A stretch of DNA of 35,727 bases from assembly GCA_009775265.1 (NCBI GenBank), contig VSPG01000022.1, positions 1 through 35,727 on the forward strand, read 5' to 3'. Position numbers and translations under genes: made by a program. Shown here piece after piece: positions 30,811-35,727 of this stretch; positions within the stretch are counted from its first letter, which is position 1; the number at the start of each line of letters is the position of its first letter. The notes beneath the pieces were generated by a model. That model ran no database searches and was not told the origin of the DNA. It saw only the letters and a program-made list of their open reading frames with translations. The DNA is from Muribaculaceae bacterium (GTDB lineage Bacteria; Bacteroidota; Bacteroidia; Bacteroidales; Muribaculaceae).

Positions 30811-32592
30811 TTACCAGCCGGGGTTGTTGAGCAGTTCGAGCCCTTTGGCATTGTAAAGTCCTATGAGAGTTGTGCCGAGAGGCTGGAGGTATTCACGATC
30901 GGTGAACACGCGTGTGCCCGTCACGCTGCCGTTTGTGGCTCCGTTGATGTATCCGTTGCTTACAGCTACATCCTTGAGTTGTTCGGCTGTGGCTGTAGAC
31001 ACATTGGCTCCGAGAACGATGTTGGGGTGGAGTCCGGTGTCGAGCAGGTCGAGCTTGTGCCAGCGGATAAGGTCCCAGTAGCGGTGGTACTGGTCAAACA
31101 TAAGCTCGCAGCGGCGGCAGCGGCGGATTTCCCACAGCAGGCTCGAAACACCCATGTTGTTGGCAGGGTCGTTCATGTTTTCGAGATAAGCCTTGCTGAG
31201 GTTGGTGGTCTCGATGCCGGCACGGTCCCAGAGAGGTTTGATGTAGTTGGTCACATCGGTGTTGTCGAGCTGGTTGAGCTCGGCGCGTGCTTCCACATAA
31301 TCGAGGTAGATGTTTGCAAGCCAGTAGATGGGCGCGCATGTGTAGTTGGTGTTGGCGTTGACGGTCTGAGACTGCGGAATCTTGGTGTTCACATATTTGC
31401 AGATTGTGTAGCCGGTGGTCGACTTGATGTTGGTCGAGTTGGGGCGGCTGAAAGTCACATTGGTGCCGAACGCAAGTTTCGGATCGATGGTCTGTGCCAG
31501 ACGTCCGTCGCGGACTTCGAGAGCTTTGCTGATGTCGAGGCCGATGGCCTTGCCTTCTTGGTCGCGGATTACTTCCGGTGCGTCGCTCTTGTCCATGGAT
31601 GTCAGCGCCAAAGGTTTGCCGTCTTTGAACAGATAGGCGTCGAAAGCATCCTTTGTCATGCCGGCGATAGGGGTGTCAGAGCTGAGGAACGACATGGCGG
31701 AGTGGGTGAGCGAACCGCTCTGATAGCCCTTCATGAAGATGATTTCGGGGTTGTCGAGCAGGCTCACGGTGCCCATGGCGGCGTCTGCTGTAAACACCGA
31801 ATTGTAAAGAGACTGGTAGTTGTCGCAGATTCTGTAGCTCTGATCCATGACGGCTTTGCATGCGCTGATTACTTCTTCGTAATATTTCTTTGCACGCGCT
31901 TCGTCTTTTTGGTGGTATCTGGCATATGCAGCTTCAAAGAGGCATATTTCAGACTTCATGGCATTGGCCATATCCACGCTGAATTCAAGCTTGTTGCTCT
32001 GCTGACGGATGTTTGCGATAGCGAAATTGAGGTCTTCGAGCACGAAGTCCATCACCTGGTTGCGAGGGGTGCGTTCGCCGTAGAGTGTGGGGTCGTCCGG
32101 GTCGAGCACGGTGGTTACGAGAGGCACGTCGCCGAGGGCGCGTACGAGTTCGTAGTACTGCTGTGCGCGTATCAGGCGGGCCTGTGCGATGAAGTTGTCG
32201 TTGTCGCTTTTATTAGGTACGTTGGAGTTGTTGATGATGAAGTTGCAACGACGCACTTCGGTGTAGCTCGCATCCCATACGCTGTTGGCATTGGGGGCAT
32301 ACTGATAGTCCCAGGTGGCGAATACGACTCCCGAGCCGGACTGTATGCGTGAGCACTGGTCGTCGCTGAGCGAACGGTAGTAGAAATTGTTGGTCCAGCT
32401 TTGTCCGTTGCCGTAGCCCAGGAAGTTGCCGTATAGGGTGTTGATCTGCGCCTGCAGGTTCTGGTTGCTGGTCCAGTAGGCAGGGTTGTCAGTCTGCTTG
32501 TCCAGCGGGTAGCGGTTGTCGTCGAGGAAATCGTTGCAGCTCGAGAGAGCGGCAGCGCCGGCAAGAAAACCGAATATTATATGTTTTTTCAT
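30811..32592 (-). CDS. SusD/RagB family outer-membrane nutrient-binding lipoprotein
   Basis: The 593-residue product has a lipoprotein signal (AAALSSC, Cys19) followed by NDFLDDNRYPLDKQTDNPAYW, typical of SusD-like proteins. Helical TPR-like repeats span about residues 60-330, including the AQARLIRAQQYYELVRALGDVPLVT block. The C-terminal RagB/SusD domain contains an ELMFDQYHRYWDLIRWHKL block near residue 510. These proteins sit on the cell surface and form a lid on the SusC transporter. The gene follows susC by 18 bases on the same strand. The substrate cannot be read from sequence; no glycosidase or regulator is in view. Confidence 0.95.
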   Translation of the reverse strand: MKKHIIFGFLAGAAALSSCNDFLDDNRYPLDKQTDNPAYWTSNQNLQAQINTLYGNFLGYGNGQSWTNNFYYRSLSDDQCSRIQSGSGVVFATWDYQYAPNANSVWDASYTEVRRCNFIINNSNVPNKSDNDNFIAQARLIRAQQYYELVRALGDVPLVTTVLDPDDPTLYGERTPRNQVMDFVLEDLNFAIANIRQQSNKLEFSVDMANAMKSEICLFEAAYARYHQKDEARAKKYYEEVISACKAVMDQSYRICDNYQSLYNSVFTADAAMGTVSLLDNPEIIFMKGYQSGSLTHSAMSFLSSDTPIAGMTKDAFDAYLFKDGKPLALTSMDKSDAPEVIRDQEGKAIGLDISKALEVRDGRLAQTIDPKLAFGTNVTFSRPNSTNIKSTTGYTICKYVNTKIPQSQTVNANTNYTCAPIYWLANIYLDYVEARAELNQLDNTDVTNYIKPLWDRAGIETTNLSKAYLENMNDPANNMGVSSLLWEIRRCRRCELMFDQYHRYWDLIRWHKLDLLDTGLHPNIVLGANVSTATAEQLKDVAVSNGYINGATNGSVTGTRVFTDREYLQPLGTTLIGLYNAKGLELLNNPGW

Positions 32593-32610
32593 TGTTGTGT
32601 CAGTTGAGGT

Positions 32611-35600
32611 TTAGAATGTTACCTGGATGCCGAAAGAGTAGCTCTTCATCATGGCATTGTTTCGGCCGAAGCCTGCAAGTCCTTCGCTCACGCCGCCTTC
32701 CATTTCGGGATCGAGTCCGAATTTGCCTGCGCCGTTGTAGATGAAGAAAGGATTCTCTGCGCTGAAGTAAACGCGGGCTTTCTGCACATAGGCTTTTGTG
32801 GTGATGTCGGCTGGGATGGTGTAGCCGACGGTGATGTTCTTCATGCGCAGATAGGCCATGTTCACGAGGTAGCGGTCGCTCAGAGTGAAGTTGTTGATAC
32901 CCTGGTTGCAGGTGTTCTGCATGCGTTTGTTGTATCCGAACGTGCCGGCGTACATCACGGGATAGAGGTTGCTCTGGTCCACTTCATAGCCGATAATCTG
33001 GTTCTGGTCGTTCACTACGTACTTGTTGTAGCTGAGCTGGTGCTCGAACAGACCCGAGGTGGACTGCGCGAAAGGTATGGTGAAGTTGCTGACCTGCCAC
33101 ATGTCGCGCTTGCCTATGCCCTGGAAGAAAAGGTCTATGTCGAAGCCTTTCCATGCGGCGCCGAGGCGGAAGCTGTACTCGTAGCGCGGAAGCGCGTTGC
33201 CTACCACTTTGAGGTCGCCGTGGTTGCGGAGAGTGCCGACGGGGATTTTGTTTCCGTTTTCGTCCACCATGTCGGGGTCGCCGTTGTTGATTTTGCCGTC
33301 GCCGTTGAGGTCTTTGAACTTAACGTCGCCGGGGCCGAAATAGAAGGGGCTGTATGCAAGGTAGCTTTGGTCGGCCACTCCGTTGCTGTATATCCATTCG
33401 CCTGTCCATTTGCCGTTTTCGTCATACACTTTTCCGGAGAAGTCGCCTTCCTCGAAGAATCGGTCGAATGTGAAGCCCCAGATGTCGCCGAAATATTGGC
33501 CTTCGTAGAAACGGTTGGTGTTGGAGCCGTAGACGTATGAGTAAAGGGTATTGTCCTTGTTGTTGTTCCACTTGGTCACTTTGCTGCGGGCGTCGCCTAT
33601 GGTGGCGGTTGCCCACACGTCCCAGTCGCCGAAGCTCTTGTTGTAGCTCACTGCGAATTCCCAGCCGTTTGTGCGCATGTTGCCGGCATTTTCGAGCGGA
33701 GCGGCCACGCCGAGGGTGGAGGGCACGGGCATGCCGGGAGCGAGCATGTCTTTTGTTTCGCGCGAGTACCAGTCGAACGATGCGGTGAGCGAGTTGTTGA
33801 AGAATCCGAGGTCGATGCCCACGTCGGTGGTGATGACGCGTTCCCAGGTGAGCGACGAGCGTACGAGCGACGGCATTGACGCGCCGTTCAGGGCTGTGCC
33901 TGCGGAGTTGATCCAGTTCACGTTCTTGTTGCCGAGCGTGATGGTGGAGATAAACTGGTTGGCGGCAAGGTTCTCGTTGCCGAGGTGGCCGTAGCTGGCG
34001 CGCAGTTTACCATTGCTCCACCAGTCGCTGACAGATTTGAAGAAGTCTTCCTCGGAGAAGCGCCAGCCGGCAGAGAACGAGGGGAAAAATGCCCACTGCT
34101 TGTGTGCCGGGAAGCGTGTCGAACCATCATAGCGGCCGTTGGCTTCCAAGAGGTAGCGGCCTTTGTAGTCGTAGTTCACACGGCCGAAGAAACCGGCTGT
34201 GGCGCTGTGGCCTGAGCCGCCTGTGGCTATGTAGGAGTTGGCTTCGGAACCATCGGTAAGGTTGATTTCCGGCAGGTTATAGTCCACGAGGCCGTAACGT
34301 CCGGCGGAAAGGTTGTCGTAGCGGTTCTGCTCGGCAGAGAAACCGGCCATCACTTTCAGGTTGTGGTCCTTCGCGAAAGTCTTGGCATAGGTGGCGAAGA
34401 CGTTGGTGGTCCAGCGGTCCATGTCATTCTTTGTCTGGTAGGCGCGGGTGCGGCTTTGGCCGGCTGTCGGCCATGTGAAGAGCGCGTAGGGTGTGCTGCC
34501 CCAGTCCCAGAACTTCTGTTCGATCCACGATGCGTGGTTGTCGTAGGTGCGGAAGTCGTAGGTGAAATCGGCCTGGAGGGTAAGGCCCTTTATGATTTCA
34601 GCCTGGGCCCACGCCTGCAGACGTGCCTGGCGGGACACAGCCTTGTCGGTCGGAGCCTGTACGCGTTCGCTCAAAGTGTTGCGCACTCCGATTTCTTCGC
34701 CCGTGACGGGGTCGGGGATATAACCCCATGCCGATACGAACGGAGCCCAGCGCCATGCATATTGCAGAGTGTTGTTCGGAGTGTTGGGCTCGGTGTATTC
34801 GCGCTGCGTGAAACTGATGCGTGTGCCGGCCTTAAGCCAGTCAGTGACATTTGTGGAGATGTTGGCGTGAGCCATGTAGCGGGAAAGTTTCTCAGGGTTG
34901 TAACGCATCAGACCCTGCTTGCTGTCGTAGCCGAACGAAAGGCGGTACTGCGTTTTGCCGCTGGTGCCTTCGAGGCTCACATTGTGCTTCTGCGACGGAG
35001 CGGCACTGTTGTAGAGCGTCTTGTTGATGTCCCAGTCGGCGTAGCGTATCCACGACCCGTTGTCAAGGATGCGGTAGTCGCCCACGTTGTCTTCGTCCTG
35101 GTACGGCATCAGCTGACGGTAGTCGGTGTATCGGCCGCCGTGCTGTGCATACCATGCTTCGGCATAGGGGAGGATGTCGACATAGTTCATGCCGCCCACG
35201 GGAGTGCTTGAGTTGCCGGAATTATTGCGGTAGAAAGCCTGTATGGAGCCTTTTATGTCTTCTACAGAGGTAGTGAACTCAGGCATGATGGTCGACTGGC
35301 TCCAGGCGAAGTTGTTGCTGTAGCTCACGCTTACACGGTCTTTTTTGGTGGCGCCCTTGGTGGTGATGAGCACCACGCCGAAGGCAGCGCGCGCACCATA
35401 CACCGCGCTCGAAGCGGCGTCTTTCAGTACGCTGATGTCCTGGATGTCATTGGGGTCGATGAAGTTGAGGTTGTCAACGGGCACACCGTCCACAACGAGC
35501 AGGGGGTTGGAAGCCTGGCCGTTGGTCAGCGTTCCGACGCCGCGGATGCGGATTGTGGCATCGCTGTTGATGCCGCCGTTGCCGGTAGTGATGGTGAGGC

Positions 35601-35727
35601 CCGGAACAGCGCCCTGTAGCGCACGTGTAACGTCCTGTACAGGACGGTTTTCCATGACGCGCGCCACGTCGACGGTGGCCACGGCGCCCGTCAGGTTGGC
35701 TTTCTTCTGTGTGCCGTAGCCCACGAC
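32611..35727 (-). CDS. SusC/RagA family TonB-dependent transporter, 5' end outside the window
   Basis: The visible 1038 residues begin within the protein at VVGYGTQKKANLTGAV, the start of the TonB plug domain. The signal peptide, carboxypeptidase-like domain and TonB box lie beyond the edge. The plug contains the DPNDIQDISVLKDAASSAVYG block (about residues 90-110) and FGVVLITTKG. The remainder is a 22-strand outer-membrane beta barrel ending with alternating aromatic residues (SYSFGIQVTF). SusC proteins import oligosaccharides or peptides using energy from TonB. It forms an operon with susD. The gene is truncated only by the window edge. Confidence 0.96.
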   Translation of the reverse strand, partial: VVGYGTQKKANLTGAVATVDVARVMENRPVQDVTRALQGAVPGLTITTGNGGINSDATIRIRGVGTLTNGQASNPLLVVDGVPVDNLNFIDPNDIQDISVLKDAASSAVYGARAAFGVVLITTKGATKKDRVSVSYSNNFAWSQSTIMPEFTTSVEDIKGSIQAFYRNNSGNSSTPVGGMNYVDILPYAEAWYAQHGGRYTDYRQLMPYQDEDNVGDYRILDNGSWIRYADWDINKTLYNSAAPSQKHNVSLEGTSGKTQYRLSFGYDSKQGLMRYNPEKLSRYMAHANISTNVTDWLKAGTRISFTQREYTEPNTPNNTLQYAWRWAPFVSAWGYIPDPVTGEEIGVRNTLSERVQAPTDKAVSRQARLQAWAQAEIIKGLTLQADFTYDFRTYDNHASWIEQKFWDWGSTPYALFTWPTAGQSRTRAYQTKNDMDRWTTNVFATYAKTFAKDHNLKVMAGFSAEQNRYDNLSAGRYGLVDYNLPEINLTDGSEANSYIATGGSGHSATAGFFGRVNYDYKGRYLLEANGRYDGSTRFPAHKQWAFFPSFSAGWRFSEEDFFKSVSDWWSNGKLRASYGHLGNENLAANQFISTITLGNKNVNWINSAGTALNGASMPSLVRSSLTWERVITTDVGIDLGFFNNSLTASFDWYSRETKDMLAPGMPVPSTLGVAAPLENAGNMRTNGWEFAVSYNKSFGDWDVWATATIGDARSKVTKWNNNKDNTLYSYVYGSNTNRFYEGQYFGDIWGFTFDRFFEEGDFSGKVYDENGKWTGEWIYSNGVADQSYLAYSPFYFGPGDVKFKDLNGDGKINNGDPDMVDENGNKIPVGTLRNHGDLKVVGNALPRYEYSFRLGAAWKGFDIDLFFQGIGKRDMWQVSNFTIPFAQSTSGLFEHQLSYNKYVVNDQNQIIGYEVDQSNLYPVMYAGTFGYNKRMQNTCNQGINNFTLSDRYLVNMAYLRMKNITVGYTIPADITTKAYVQKARVYFSAENPFFIYNGAGKFGLDPEMEGGVSEGLAGFGRNNAMMKSYSFGIQVTF

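Noticed and set aside
30805..32352. Open frame on the plus strand opposite susD
   Set aside because: It is antisense to a clear SusD protein, with a low-complexity Val/His/Cys-rich product and no promoter or start signal.

Overview
The window looks like chromosome from a Bacteroidales bacterium, most likely a gut member of the Muribaculaceae or a close relative. The evidence is a SusC/SusD pair, a Mfa/Fim-type fimbrillin with DUF3575 and DUF5119 partners, a DUF4105 (Lnb-type) protein, a GxxExxY protein, a roughly 1120-residue SecA, and repeated promoters of the Bacteroidetes type (TTG or TTTG, about 19-20 bases, TAnnTTTG). Most core genes are visibly GC-rich; a few stretches are AT-richer and look acquired.

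Layout. 1-1950: the tail of an IS982-type transposase, then two AT-rich paralogous membrane-protein genes on the minus strand. 2029-4054: prmA (ribosomal protein L11 methyltransferase) and a small envelope cluster (YtxH-like protein, 48-residue protein, holin-X-like protein, 87-residue protein) with a strong terminator inside it. 4195-4210: a near-perfect parS-like site. 4212-6810: a DegP/DegQ protease and a divergent NlpC/P60 lipoprotein. 6838-9360: znuA-like, znuC-like and rsgA genes that overlap in sequence; no permease is present. 9473-13674: a YitT membrane protein, an HdeD-like protein and mutS2. 13675-16625: an AT-rich island with a hairpin-rich leader and two lipoproteins, the first of unknown family. 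16640-19303: a calcium-type P-ATPase. 19581-23073: a fimbrillin gene converging on a DUF3575-DUF5119 pair. 23156-29385: lnb, a phosphatase-fold protein that appears to lack its catalytic residues, and secA, all in one direction. 29420-29966: a GxxExxY gene flanked by G/T-rich repeats. 30007-30714: a DUF4468-type protein. 30811-35727: susD and a susC cut by the window edge.

Working together. Much of the window concerns the cell envelope: protein export (SecA), lipoprotein maturation (Lnb), periplasmic quality control (DegQ), peptidoglycan hydrolysis (NlpC/P60), fimbriae, metal uptake and glycan uptake. Five adjacent gene pairs share an ATGA stop/start overlap, so translational coupling is a recurring arrangement. 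Several genes have a perfect -7 box so close to the ATG that their mRNAs should be leaderless or nearly so.

The observations most worth following are the parS-like site, a pair of matching structured hairpins (10466-10504 and 13792-13831), the secA/pseudo-phosphatase/lnb cluster, the direct repeat that spans the lnb start codon, and the AT-rich lipoprotein island. I saw no tRNA, rRNA or CRISPR array. No homology search was run; family names rest on motif recognition.
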